Shown here piece by piece: positions 25,360-35,596 of a stretch of 64,000 bases of DNA. The translations under genes and the position numbers were made by a program. The notes beneath the pieces were generated by a model, which saw nothing but the letters and a program-made list of their open reading frames with translations, ran no database searches and was not told the DNA's origin. Each line of letters starts with the position of its first letter. Within the stretch, counting starts at the first letter, position 1. This stretch comes from PALSA-188 sp963720075. GTDB taxonomy: Bacteria > Acidobacteriota > Terriglobia > Terriglobales > Acidobacteriaceae. The stretch covers positions 310,001 through 374,000 of the forward strand of contig CAVREG010000019.1 of NCBI GenBank assembly GCA_963720075.1, in the 5' to 3' direction.

Positions 25360-26753
25360 ATGAATCAGTCACGAATACCGGTCAAACTCATGTGGACCGC
25401 AATCGCAATGACATGCGCGCTAAGCGGTGCAGCTTTCGCTCAAGCACCGCAACCTGAGCCTTCTCCCAAGCCCATTACCTATCTGCCTGCGAATCGTAAG
25501 ACCTACCTCAAACTTGCAGCGGAGACCGACGCAATGTTGCGCAACGACGTCCTTGCGGTGTGGTTTCCGCGCAGCGTTGATAAAAAGGATGGCGGATTTT
25601 ATTCCAACTTTACCCGCGACTGGCAGCCTTCCAGAAGCGACGGTAAATTCTCGGTTTTTCAGGGCCGCATGACGTGGATCGCCGCTCAGATTGTGATGCG
25701 CCGTCCGGACCTGAGAGATCAGTATTTGCCGATCGTGGAACACGGTGTGGAATACCTGAATAACGTGCTTTGGGATAAACAATATGGCGGATTCTATTGG
25801 GGACTCGACGACAAGGGGAACGTTGATCCCATGTACACAGATGGTAAGGAACTTTACGGAATCAGCTTTGGAATGTATGGCGCAGCCGCCGCATATCAGG
25901 CCACACGTAATCCCAAAGCTCTGGAACTCGCCCAAAAAGCCTTCCGATGGATGGATGAACATGCGCACGATGCAAAGAATGGCGGATACTTCGAATGGCT
26001 AACTCGCGAAGGCAAAGTTGTGGAGGGAAATGCTGACGCAGCCACGCTACAGCCTGTTCCGCTTGCTGGGTTCCCCATCGGATATAAATCAATGAACACG
26101 CACATCCATCTCTTGGAGTCGTTGACGCAACTTTACGAAATCTGGAAAGACGAGACTTTGCGGAAGCGGCTGGAGGAATTGCTCGCCATTACTCGAGATA
26201 AGATTTGCGTGCAGCCCGGAGTGATGAATCTTTACTTCACTAACGACTGGCGAGCAATCCCCGATCACGATTCTTACGGGCATGACATTGAGACTGCCTA
26301 TTTGATCTTGGAAGCGGAAGATGTGTTGGGTCACGGACACGATCCGAAAACGGAAAGCATGGCGAAGATGCTCGTGGACCACGCGCTCGCCTATGGATGG
26401 GACGAAACCTACGGCGGCTTTTATCAGGACGGCACAACATTTGGCAAACCGGACTCGCGGCTGAAAGAGTGGTGGGTACAGATGGAAGGCCTCAACTCGT
26501 TGCTATTGATGCATGAAAAATACGGACAGCAAACGGATGTATATTTCAAAGCCTTCCAGAGACAGTGGCAGTACATCCAAGAATTACCAGACTGACTCGT
26601 GAATTTCATGGGGTGTATGAGATGGTAGGGCCGGACGGAGTTCCGGTGAACCCCAACAAAGGGCGGATTTGGAAAGCGGCGTATCATGATGGCCGCGCAC
26701 TGTTGAATGTCACCGCCCGTCTGCAACAGTTGGCCGATGCCTCGGCGCAATGA
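25360..26753 (+). pseudogene. Exported AGE-family epimerase, C-terminus frameshifted
   Basis: An N-acylglucosamine/cellobiose 2-epimerase-family (alpha6/alpha6 barrel) protein with a signal peptide (MTCALSGAAFAQA). Family motifs include GGFYSNFTRDW, RMTWIAAQIV, WDKQYGGFYWGLDDKG, NTHIHLLES and EWWVQMEGLNSLLLMH. The main frame stops at 26593-26595, but the expected terminal portion continues in other frames (KNYQTDS, then EFHGVYEMVGPDG, WKAAYHDGRALLNVTARL) to 26753. Two extra bases near 26578 and 26600 would restore a protein of about 463 residues. As written, a truncated 411-residue product lacking the last helices is made. An exported AGE enzyme is itself unusual, since characterised members are cytoplasmic. 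Confidence 0.8.
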
Positions 26754-26781
26754 CCAAATGAAAGATCCGCGAAAGGAAACC

Positions 26782-27855
26782 ATGAATTTCACCGTTGCCA
26801 TGCGCGTGGCGGTTTGTGCCTTAACACTGGGTTCGATGTTTTCCGCGCAATCGAGTGCGCAGTCTGAACCACCGCCGCAGAAGGACTCTGCCACATTCGA
26901 TGCCGATGGTACGGCGCGCGTGACGCGCGTGATTCCGATGCCGTCCACGATCAGCCCAGAAGCTCAGAAGTGGCTGGCATCGCTGACGACTCTGAAGTCT
27001 GGTCCGGAAACGCTCGCTGAAAGACGTATCAAGACCGACGAATGGCGAAAGCGAGATTCCGCTGAGGCACGCAAAATGTATCCGGTGAACGTCGAAGAAA
27101 CCACTACTGCAGGTGTCCGCACTGACATTATTACGCCGCTCACCACGCCAGAAGCGAATGGCAAACGGGTGCTCATAAATCTGCATGGCGGAGGATTCAA
27201 TTCGGACTCCGGATCGTTGATCGAGGGCGTTCCGATCGCGAATCTGGCAAAGACGAAAGTGGTTTCTGTGTATTACCGTCTCGCGCCTGAACACCCCTTC
27301 CCAGCCGCAGTGGATGATGTAGTTGCCGTATACAAAGAACTGCTCAAGAGCTACAAGCCGCACGACATTGGAATTTTTGGAACGTCAGCGGGCGCCATTC
27401 TCACCTGCGAGGTAGCCGTGCGGCTCAAACAGTTAGGATTACCGGAGCCGGCGGCGCTTGGAATTTTTTCGGGTCTTGCGGATATGAGCCGACCCACCGA
27501 TTCTCGAGAAATATTTACGCTCAACGGGCTCCCGGGAGAGTTGCAACCCCAGGATCCCAATCATGCGCCCGAGGATGCTTATCCGGGGAACACCGATCGC
27601 AAAGATCCCGTCCTCTCGCCGCTGTTCGCTGACCTACGGGGAATGCCTCCCAGCCTGCTTGTCACCAGCACCCGCGATTTGTTGTTAAGCGATACGACTA
27701 TTTTTCATCGGGCCTTGCTTCGTGCGGGGGTTGACGCCCAATTGGTGGTTTTTGAAGCGCTGCCGCACGCGTTCTGGTATCAGTTTCAATTGCCCGAAAC
27801 AAAAGAAGCGTTGGAATTGATGGCGAAGTTCTTCGATGAGAAGGTTGGACGTTAG
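26782..27855 (+). CDS. Secreted alpha/beta hydrolase, hormone-sensitive-lipase type
   Basis: A 357-residue exported esterase/lipase. After a signal peptide (AVCALTLGSMFSAQSSAQ) come the HSL-family oxyanion motif HGGGF in LINLHGGGFNSD, the YRLAPEHPFPAAVDD block, the nucleophile elbow GTSAGA (Ser) and a late Asp/His pair (TSTRDLLLSD and ALPHAFW). All parts of the catalytic triad are present. The ATG at 26782 has AAAGGAAA upstream and starts directly before the signal peptide. It follows the broken AGE gene by 28 bases, probably in one unit with it. Substrate may be acetylated or feruloylated plant material, but this is inference. Confidence 0.88.
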   Translation: MNFTVAMRVAVCALTLGSMFSAQSSAQSEPPPQKDSATFDADGTARVTRVIPMPSTISPEAQKWLASLTTLKSGPETLAERRIKTDEWRKRDSAEARKMYPVNVEETTTAGVRTDIITPLTTPEANGKRVLINLHGGGFNSDSGSLIEGVPIANLAKTKVVSVYYRLAPEHPFPAAVDDVVAVYKELLKSYKPHDIGIFGTSAGAILTCEVAVRLKQLGLPEPAALGIFSGLADMSRPTDSREIFTLNGLPGELQPQDPNHAPEDAYPGNTDRKDPVLSPLFADLRGMPPSLLVTSTRDLLLSDTTIFHRALLRAGVDAQLVVFEALPHAFWYQFQLPETKEALELMAKFFDEKVGR

Positions 27856-27905
27856 ACCCACCTGCGCACGGGGATGCGCCATTTCAAGGATTAAAGGAAC
27901 TGCTT

Positions 27906-29813
27906 ATGAGAGTCTTTGTTAGACGCGAGGTCATAGTTCTTTTCTTGGCGCTCCATGTTTCCACCGCACTCTCAAGTTTCTGCGGTGCCCAGAAATACAA
28001 GAATTTTCGCGTCGCGGTGTACATCCCCGTAAGCGTGGTCGAGCAAATGAAAGACTCTCAATGGCTACAGTCTTCATGGGACACGATAAGCAGCCAGGTC
28101 AAGGTGGATAAGGTTTACATCGAAACCTATCGCAGTCGCCGAATTGCCGACGAAGAGCTAATCGAACAGGTAAAAAAGTTTTTTGTTGATCGTGGCGTGC
28201 AAGTGGCAGGCGGTATGGCGCTGACTGGAAATGACAGCGGACAGTTTCAATCGTTCTGCTATACCGATCCGAAAGACCGGGAGTATGTGAGTAATATCTC
28301 GGCGATGACTGCTAGACATTTTAATGAAATTATTCTCGATGATTTTTTCTTTGTCACCACAAAGAACGATTCGGACATCGCCGCAAAAGGCAACAAAAGT
28401 TGGACACAGTTTCGGCTTGGTCTCATGGATGATGCCGCGCGCAATCTGGTGATTGGTCCGGCGAAGGCTGCCAATCCAAAAGTGAAAGTCATCATCAAAT
28501 TTCCCAACTGGTACGAACATTTTCAAGGATTGGGATTCGATCTGGACCAGGAACCAAAGCTCTTCGACGGAATTTACACCGGAACCGAGACACGCGATCC
28601 TGTGAATACGGATCAGCATTTGCAGCAGTATGAGAGCTACGAGGTCTTCCGCTATTTCGAAAATATTAAGCCCGGAGGAAACGGCGGCGGATGGGTGGAT
28701 ACATTCAGCATCAATTACATTGACCGCTATGCTGAACAGCTTTGGGACACAATGTTTGCCAAGGCTCCGGAGATCACGCTTTTTAATTGGGATCTTTTGC
28801 TTCTCAAAGCCAGCCCGGGCGAACGTGAAAAATGGCAGAGCGAACACACCAGCTTCAACTATGGGCAAATGCTCGCTTCTCTACCCGCTTCCAGCGCCAG
28901 CCAGCCGACCATGGCTCGGATTGCGGGATATTCCCTCGAGCAAGTTGACAACATAGTTGGACAGCTCGGCAACCCCATCGGTATCAAGAGCTACAAACCT
29001 TATCAATCTACTGGTGAAGATTTTCTGCATAACTATCTGGGAATGATCGGCATCCCTATTGATCTTTATCCATCATTCCCCACCGATGCGAATCCGGTTC
29101 TGCTGACTGAGTCGGCGAAATACGACCCCGAAATTGTTAAGAAGATTGAGAACCAATTGCGCGCAGGCAAGAATGTAGTGATCACTTCGGGCCTACTGCA
29201 TGCCTTGCAGGGCAAAGGGATTGAGGACATTGTTGAGCTTCGATACACCGATCACAAGGTTGCGGTGCAAGATTACATGGGCGCGTATGGTCCGGGCGGG
29301 GGAACGGAGTTAGGAGCGAACTCGGGCTCGGACGTGCTGTTTCCGGAGATTCGCTTTTTCACTAATGACGCCTGGCCGCTGGTGCGCGGAATTGCGAATG
29401 GAAACGGAATTCCGATTCTGTTGATGGATCATTACTCTAAGGGCACACTCTTCGTGTTGACGATTCCGGAAAACTTCAACGATCTTTATTCGATGCCGCC
29501 GGAGGCTTTGAGCGCGATCAAGAACTACATCCTCGGAGATTTTCCGGTGCGTCTCGATGCGTCCAGCCAAGTCAGCTTATTCGCGTACGACAATCATACT
29601 TTTGTTGTGGAGTCTTTTCTGGACAAAGAAGTGAATGTCACTGTTTCGACAACTGGAGAGTTTTCGAAGATCAGAAATTTGGTAAGCGGAGAAGAGGTCA
29701 GTGGAAATCCAGCGGCGCTGCCGCGTTCGCGAAGGCCGCAAGGTCCGCAGCGAATGAGTTTTTTCCTCACGATAGAGCCTCACAGCTATATTGCGTTCAA
29801 GGAAGAGAATTAG
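27906..29813 (+). CDS. Large exported protein, possible novel glycoside hydrolase
   Basis: A 635-residue protein with a signal peptide (VIVLFLALHVSTALSSFCGA). The N-terminal ~330 residues look like a TIM barrel: VRVAVYIPVSVVE-type strand starts, VDKVYIETYRS, VQVAGGMALTG, RHFNEIILDDFFFVT with two Asp at a strand end, VKVIIKFPNWYEHF, and ITLFNWDLLL. A second half (LGMIGIPIDLYPSFP, LRAGKNVVITSGLLH) resembles the trimerisation/GATase-like domain of GH42-type beta-galactosidases, followed by a beta domain ending in a FLTIEPHSYIAF strand. I do not recognise a named family. It lies beside a GH27 alpha-galactosidase and an esterase, supporting a carbohydrate role. AAAGGAA precedes the ATG. Confidence 0.75.
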   Translation: MRVFVRREVIVLFLALHVSTALSSFCGAQKYKNFRVAVYIPVSVVEQMKDSQWLQSSWDTISSQVKVDKVYIETYRSRRIADEELIEQVKKFFVDRGVQVAGGMALTGNDSGQFQSFCYTDPKDREYVSNISAMTARHFNEIILDDFFFVTTKNDSDIAAKGNKSWTQFRLGLMDDAARNLVIGPAKAANPKVKVIIKFPNWYEHFQGLGFDLDQEPKLFDGIYTGTETRDPVNTDQHLQQYESYEVFRYFENIKPGGNGGGWVDTFSINYIDRYAEQLWDTMFAKAPEITLFNWDLLLLKASPGEREKWQSEHTSFNYGQMLASLPASSASQPTMARIAGYSLEQVDNIVGQLGNPIGIKSYKPYQSTGEDFLHNYLGMIGIPIDLYPSFPTDANPVLLTESAKYDPEIVKKIENQLRAGKNVVITSGLLHALQGKGIEDIVELRYTDHKVAVQDYMGAYGPGGGTELGANSGSDVLFPEIRFFTNDAWPLVRGIANGNGIPILLMDHYSKGTLFVLTIPENFNDLYSMPPEALSAIKNYILGDFPVRLDASSQVSLFAYDNHTFVVESFLDKEVNVTVSTTGEFSKIRNLVSGEEVSGNPAALPRSRRPQGPQRMSFFLTIEPHSYIAFKEEN

Positions 29814-29827
29814 TTCCCTGCGTGCAT

Positions 29828-29887
29828 ATTCACTGCACGCGAGATCCCCCGCCTGGCTGGTGAAAGCTCTGGGTCTTCGGGATGACG
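29828..29887. repeat. Dispersed palindromic repeat, family A, copy 4
   Basis: ATTCACTGCACGCGAGATCC, a longer diverged spacer, then GGTCTTCGGGATGACG. Like copies 1 and 2 it lies between convergent genes, here the 635-residue protein and the GH27 gene. Confidence 0.75.
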
Positions 29888-29912
29888 GGGTCGCCATATA
29901 GAGCGCAGTGAC

Positions 29913-31103
29913 TTAAGGCTTTACCGTTACCATCACTACGCCATGGGATGGCACGGTCGCCGAAAATTTGCCGGTGAATTTTCCGAGGTCTCGGTGCTGC
30001 CACAAATCACGAACTGATGCAGACAGGTGGCTGGGATAGCCGAGGTCTTCCCAACTCAGCGTTATCTGTCGCTCGGCCGCGCTGCGGTTGAGCAGCACGG
30101 CGGAGCGGTTTCCGCCAGCCAGGGGTCTGGCCCAGACTTCCAGATCACCGTCTTTGTGAACGCGGCGTCCCTCTCTGCCTAACGGGTCTTGGTCAATGGA
30201 AATCACCGCTTTATTCGTCAAGATGTCATGAATCTCCGGCATCATATCCCGCAGGTCATTGCCGGCGATGAGAGGCGCGGCGAGAATCGCCCAAAGACTG
30301 AAATGAGAGCGATATTCGATATTCGTCATGCCGCCGTTTCCAACTTCAAGCATGTCGGGATCATTCCAGTGCCCCGGTCCGGCGTAACTTTCGAGCCCGT
30401 CTTGTTGATCGAGAATGGCTAACATTCCGTAGGCGCAACAATCGCCGCGTGGCCATTTGATCTTGCCGTCCCATTGATCTTTAATGTCGCCGGTTGTGCG
30501 CCACAGGTTTCCAATGCCTTTCCCCCACAGCCAGGGCTTGTCCTTGCCCCACTCGCAAAGGCTAAAGACAATGGGGCGCCCCGAGGCATCCAGTGCTGCG
30601 CGCATGAGCGCATAGGTTGAGGGGGCGTCTTGCGTGCTGGTGCTGCACCAATCGTATTTCAGATAGTCCACGCCCCATGCGGCATACTGGCGGGCATCTT
30701 GAAATTCATATCCGCGGCCACCTGGACGTCCCTGACAGGTTTTTGTACCCGCGTCCGAATAGATTCCAAACTTCAGGCCCTTGGCGTGAATGTAATCTGC
30801 CAAGGCTTTGATTCCCGATGGGAATTTCTGAGCATCGGCGATGATGTTGCCGTCTTTGTCGCGACTGGTCTGCCAGCAGTCATCAATGATCACATATTGG
30901 AAACCCGCGTCCTTCATTCCTGTTGAGACCATTGCATCGGCGATTTGCCGGACTAAATCCTCGCTGACGTTGCAGCCGAATTTGTTCCAACTGTTCCAGC
31001 CCATTGGAGGAGTTGCGGCGAGAGTGCTCTCCTGGGCAAACAAGTCACCGGTGAAAGCAACCATGCAGAGAATCGCAATTGTGATCAGTAATAGTTTTTT
31101 CAT
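29913..31103 (-). CDS. GH27 alpha-galactosidase, secreted
   Basis: A 396-residue retaining glycosidase that removes terminal alpha-D-galactose from galactomannan or raffinose-type sugars. The signal peptide LLLITIAILCMVAFTG leads into the GH27 block TPPMGWNSWNKFGCN. The nucleophile is Asp151 in VDYLKYDWC and the acid/base Asp206 in WRTTGDI. YAGPGHWNDPDMLEVGN and the short C-terminal beta domain (VRDLWQHRDLGKF) complete the family layout. It is convergent with the putative hydrolase gene and divergent from the TolB-like gene, so probably monocistronic. Confidence 0.95.
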   Translation of the reverse strand: MKKLLLITIAILCMVAFTGDLFAQESTLAATPPMGWNSWNKFGCNVSEDLVRQIADAMVSTGMKDAGFQYVIIDDCWQTSRDKDGNIIADAQKFPSGIKALADYIHAKGLKFGIYSDAGTKTCQGRPGGRGYEFQDARQYAAWGVDYLKYDWCSTSTQDAPSTYALMRAALDASGRPIVFSLCEWGKDKPWLWGKGIGNLWRTTGDIKDQWDGKIKWPRGDCCAYGMLAILDQQDGLESYAGPGHWNDPDMLEVGNGGMTNIEYRSHFSLWAILAAPLIAGNDLRDMMPEIHDILTNKAVISIDQDPLGREGRRVHKDGDLEVWARPLAGGNRSAVLLNRSAAERQITLSWEDLGYPSHLSASVRDLWQHRDLGKFTGKFSATVPSHGVVMVTVKP

Positions 31104-31264
31104 GCCGGAATATTAAACGAATCACGTCTCGTTGGTCCCATAAATATAGCATCGGGTAAATTGAGTTTTTGTTTTCGAATCTTTTGGAGTAATTTTCTTG
31201 TGCTAAAGTGTCAGCGCGGGAACGCCGCCAAGTGATTTTGCGGCGTGACCTGGAGACTTTTCTT

Positions 31265-32815
<1,551 letters not shown>

Positions 32816-32851
32816 AGGTGCCTTTCTTTCATTAATAATTACTCGCACTCT

Positions 32852-33022
32852 CTATTTCAGTTTTACGAAAAGCAGAACGAAGATCGCCCACACTCCAACG
32901 GTGAGCGGGAATTGGACCAGTTGCGCATTTTGCAGCGCATTTCCCTTTGGAAGCGCGAAGGTCAGCGCAAGCATAGCCAATGCCGTGAGTATCCCCAGAA
33001 TTAATTTGGATTTCCAGGTCAT
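32852..33022 (-). CDS. Small two-helix membrane protein
   Basis: A 56-residue protein, MTWKSKLILGILTALAMLAL onward, with two hydrophobic segments (about residues 7-23 and 36-53) separated by a short polar hairpin loop and a C-terminal KLK. GAGGAA lies six bases before the ATG, which fixes the start. It is convergent with the TolB-like gene and divergent from the fasciclin gene. No family recognised; such tiny proteins are easily missed in annotation. Confidence 0.6.
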   Translation of the reverse strand: MTWKSKLILGILTALAMLALTFALPKGNALQNAQLVQFPLTVGVWAIFVLLFVKLK

Positions 33023-33183
33023 GATTGTTTCCTCGCTTTCGGGCCTGCACCATTTTCTGGCAGGCAGCGGCCAGCGCAAGATTATACCTGCCATGCGCTT
33101 AACGCACCAATAATCGTGCAATCCAAATAGCCCTCCGCCGCCGTACTTGTCATGAAGGCGATTTGAATCTTGGAGGGTGCGCA

Positions 33184-33735
33184 ATGACTAAGAAAATGAA
33201 TGGTTTACTGCTGTGCGTTGTCACGTTGATGGCGACTTTGGCTCTGGCTCAGAAAGACCCGATGGTGGGCGGGCAAGAGATGTACCCCAGCAAAAACATC
33301 GTTGAGAATGCGATGAATTCCCCTGATCACACTACCCTGGTTGCGGCGGTAAAGGCGGCAGGACTGGTGGAGACACTGGAGGGACCCGGCCCTTTCACCG
33401 TATTCGCGCCAACGAATGAGGCTTTCGACAAGCTTCCGGCGGGCACGGTTGACAACCTGCTGAAGCCCGAAAACAAGGAAATGCTGACCAAAATTCTTAC
33501 CTATCACGTTGTCGCTGGCAGGCTCAGCGCAGCGGATTTGAAGAAGCAAATCAAGGAAGCTCACGGAGAAGCATCCCTGAAAACGGTGAGCGGCGGAACT
33601 CTAACCGCGATGATGCAAGGCAAGGATATCGTTCTGAAAGACGAAAAGGGCGATGTCGCGAAGGTCACGATCGCGAATGTGTTTCAGTCGAATGGCGTCA
33701 TTCACGTGATTGACACCGTACTCATGCCGAACTAG
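33184..33735 (+). CDS. Secreted fasciclin-domain protein
   Basis: A 183-residue exported adhesion-type protein with a signal peptide (LLLCVVTLMATLALAQ) and one FAS1 domain. The two conserved FAS1 motifs are present: GPGPFTVFAPTNEAFDKLP (H1) and ILTYHVVAGRLSAADL with a terminal SNGVIHVIDTVLMP (H2). GGAGG lies before the ATG at 33184, so this start is used over an upstream one. A strong terminator follows. Single-FAS1 secreted proteins are common in soil bacteria; the binding partner is unknown. Confidence 0.93.
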   Translation: MTKKMNGLLLCVVTLMATLALAQKDPMVGGQEMYPSKNIVENAMNSPDHTTLVAAVKAAGLVETLEGPGPFTVFAPTNEAFDKLPAGTVDNLLKPENKEMLTKILTYHVVAGRLSAADLKKQIKEAHGEASLKTVSGGTLTAMMQGKDIVLKDEKGDVAKVTIANVFQSNGVIHVIDTVLMPN

Positions 33736-33782
33736 GCAGAGACAATTTCCCCGGCCCGCTCAGATTGATCGAGCTTGCCATC

Positions 33783-33816
33783 CCCGCCCTCCGAATTTGG
33801 GAGGGCGGGTTTTCTT
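33783..33816 (+). terminator. Rho-independent terminator after fasciclin gene
   Basis: A ten-base-pair perfect stem CCCGCCCTCC/GGAGGGCGGG with a seven-base loop, followed by TTTTCTT. It ends the fasciclin transcript. There is no T-run for the opposite strand, so it is not bidirectional. Confidence 0.92.
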
Positions 33817-33835
33817 GTGCGCGTAAGGACGCGCA

Positions 33836-35596
33836 CTATTGGCGATACTTTGATAGAACCGCGTCGCTCGAAATCACTCCTTCAAGTTTTCCGAAATCTG
33901 CCCTGCTCACTACCGGGACCAATTCGGCCTGGTTCACGTAGCGCAATGCCACATCGAGAGGTAGATCCGGATGGACAATCGGCAGGGGCGGCCCGGTAAG
34001 AATCGAGCCCAGATTTAGCTCTGATTTTCCTTCGCTCAGCGATTTTTGCAGGATTTCTTTCGTGACCTGCTTCCAACCGCTGGGAACAAGCCGTACCAGA
34101 AAGCTGTTTGCCGATGACGTCTTGATTCTTTGATTGGCTTCGAGAACCGTCTCGGTCGAATTCAGCACCGGCCCTTCAATTGGGCGCATGGCGTCCTCAA
34201 TGCGAAGAATATTTTCTTCGCGTTGCTCTTCCATAGACGGAAGATCGAGCCCGTCCTGGCGGGACAACAAATCAAAAATCGGTACTGGCTGCAAGCTGCG
34301 AGAGAGCACGTATGCAACGGTGTTCGCAACGATAACCGGAACGATGATTGAGTACTCTCCGCTGACTTCGAGCACCATGAATACGGAAGTCATGGGTGCA
34401 CGCAAAAATCCGGCAAAAAGCACTCCCATTCCTACCAGCGCATAAGTCCCAGTTGAACCGGTAAGATGGGCACCCCAGAAATGGCGTTCGAGTCCACCGA
34501 CGGCCCCTCCGAGCATCGCACCGATAAATAGAGTGGGGGCAAACATTCCTCCCGGCGTACCAGTCGTGAATGAAAGAGTTGTGGCAAAAATTTTCAACCC
34601 GGCTAGCATTGCAAGCATTTGCCAGGTGAACTGATCGTGCATGGCCTGGTCCATGAATTCGTATCCCGCACCCATGACTTGCGGAGCGCCAAAATAGCCA
34701 ATCAGGCCGATGAGTAGTCCGGCGACCGCTGGCTGAAAGTATTGGGTCCAATGCGGCATTGCTCTAAGCCGGGGGCGGAAATATGCAATGCCTTTGGCGA
34801 AGATTACCGACGCAATGCCGCCGATCAGCCCAAGCAAGGCGTAGGCAATGAGTTCGAAAGGACGCGCCAGCGTGATCGGTGGAATCCGGAATAACGGTTG
34901 CGACCCAAGAAATAAGCGCACCACGACCACACTCGAGATGGCTGAGAGCACAACGGAACCAAGAATTCCCGCGCTCCAACGTCCAATCACTTCTTCAATG
35001 ACGAACAGCACGGCAGAGATCGGAGCGTTGAAAGCTGCCGCCAATCCTGCTGCAGCTCCGACCGGCGCGAGGAGGCGCAACCGCTCACGGGAAAGATTCA
35101 TGCGGCGGCCAAGCGCTGAGGCCAGGCTGGCGCCGATCTGCAGCGAGGGATCTTCTGGTCCAAGCGAGTGACCCGCGCCGATGGCAAGTGCGGCGGTAAG
35201 GAATTTTCCAACCGCCGTCCTAAAAGGAATAAAACCATTGAAGATGTAAAGCGCAGCCTTGGTTTGGTTCACTCCACTTCCGCGCGCCCCAGGAAAGACG
35301 TGGATCACCAGGACCGTAAGCAGCAGGCTTGCCGCCACAGGCGCGATTATCAAACGCAGATTATGAGGTTGCAGTACGGGTCCCAGCAAAGCGATGCGGC
35401 TCCAGTCAATTGCCAGGCGGAAGCAGACCACGGCCAATCCGGAAAACAATCCTATAAACACCGCAAGCATCAGGAAAAAGCGATCCTCGCGAAAAGTGTC
35501 GCTTAAAGCCTTGCGCCCGAACTTGCGGACGGAGGCAGCAGGCGTGTCCGGCAGTGAAAGGGCCGGGTCCAGAACAACGCTATCTGGAGAATCCAT
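33836..35596 (-). CDS. ClC-type chloride channel/transporter with C-terminal CBS-like region
   Basis: A 586-residue integral membrane protein. ClC signatures appear in order: GARGSGVNQTK (GSGIP motif), GHSLGPEDPSLQIGA (the GREGP motif, keeping the gating Glu but with Pro and Asp replacing Arg and Gly) and GTPGGMFAPTLFIGA (GxFxP). The last ~130 residues form a soluble part with CBS-type pattern (IEDAMRPIEGPVL, ELVPVVSRADFGKLEGVIS). The ATG overlaps the preceding TPR gene's stop by one base (TAATG), so the two are coupled. Whether it is a Cl-/H+ exchanger or a channel cannot be decided from what I see. Confidence 0.92.
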   Translation of the reverse strand: MDSPDSVVLDPALSLPDTPAASVRKFGRKALSDTFREDRFFLMLAVFIGLFSGLAVVCFRLAIDWSRIALLGPVLQPHNLRLIIAPVAASLLLTVLVIHVFPGARGSGVNQTKAALYIFNGFIPFRTAVGKFLTAALAIGAGHSLGPEDPSLQIGASLASALGRRMNLSRERLRLLAPVGAAAGLAAAFNAPISAVLFVIEEVIGRWSAGILGSVVLSAISSVVVVRLFLGSQPLFRIPPITLARPFELIAYALLGLIGGIASVIFAKGIAYFRPRLRAMPHWTQYFQPAVAGLLIGLIGYFGAPQVMGAGYEFMDQAMHDQFTWQMLAMLAGLKIFATTLSFTTGTPGGMFAPTLFIGAMLGGAVGGLERHFWGAHLTGSTGTYALVGMGVLFAGFLRAPMTSVFMVLEVSGEYSIIVPVIVANTVAYVLSRSLQPVPIFDLLSRQDGLDLPSMEEQREENILRIEDAMRPIEGPVLNSTETVLEANQRIKTSSANSFLVRLVPSGWKQVTKEILQKSLSEGKSELNLGSILTGPPLPIVHPDLPLDVALRYVNQAELVPVVSRADFGKLEGVISSDAVLSKYRQ

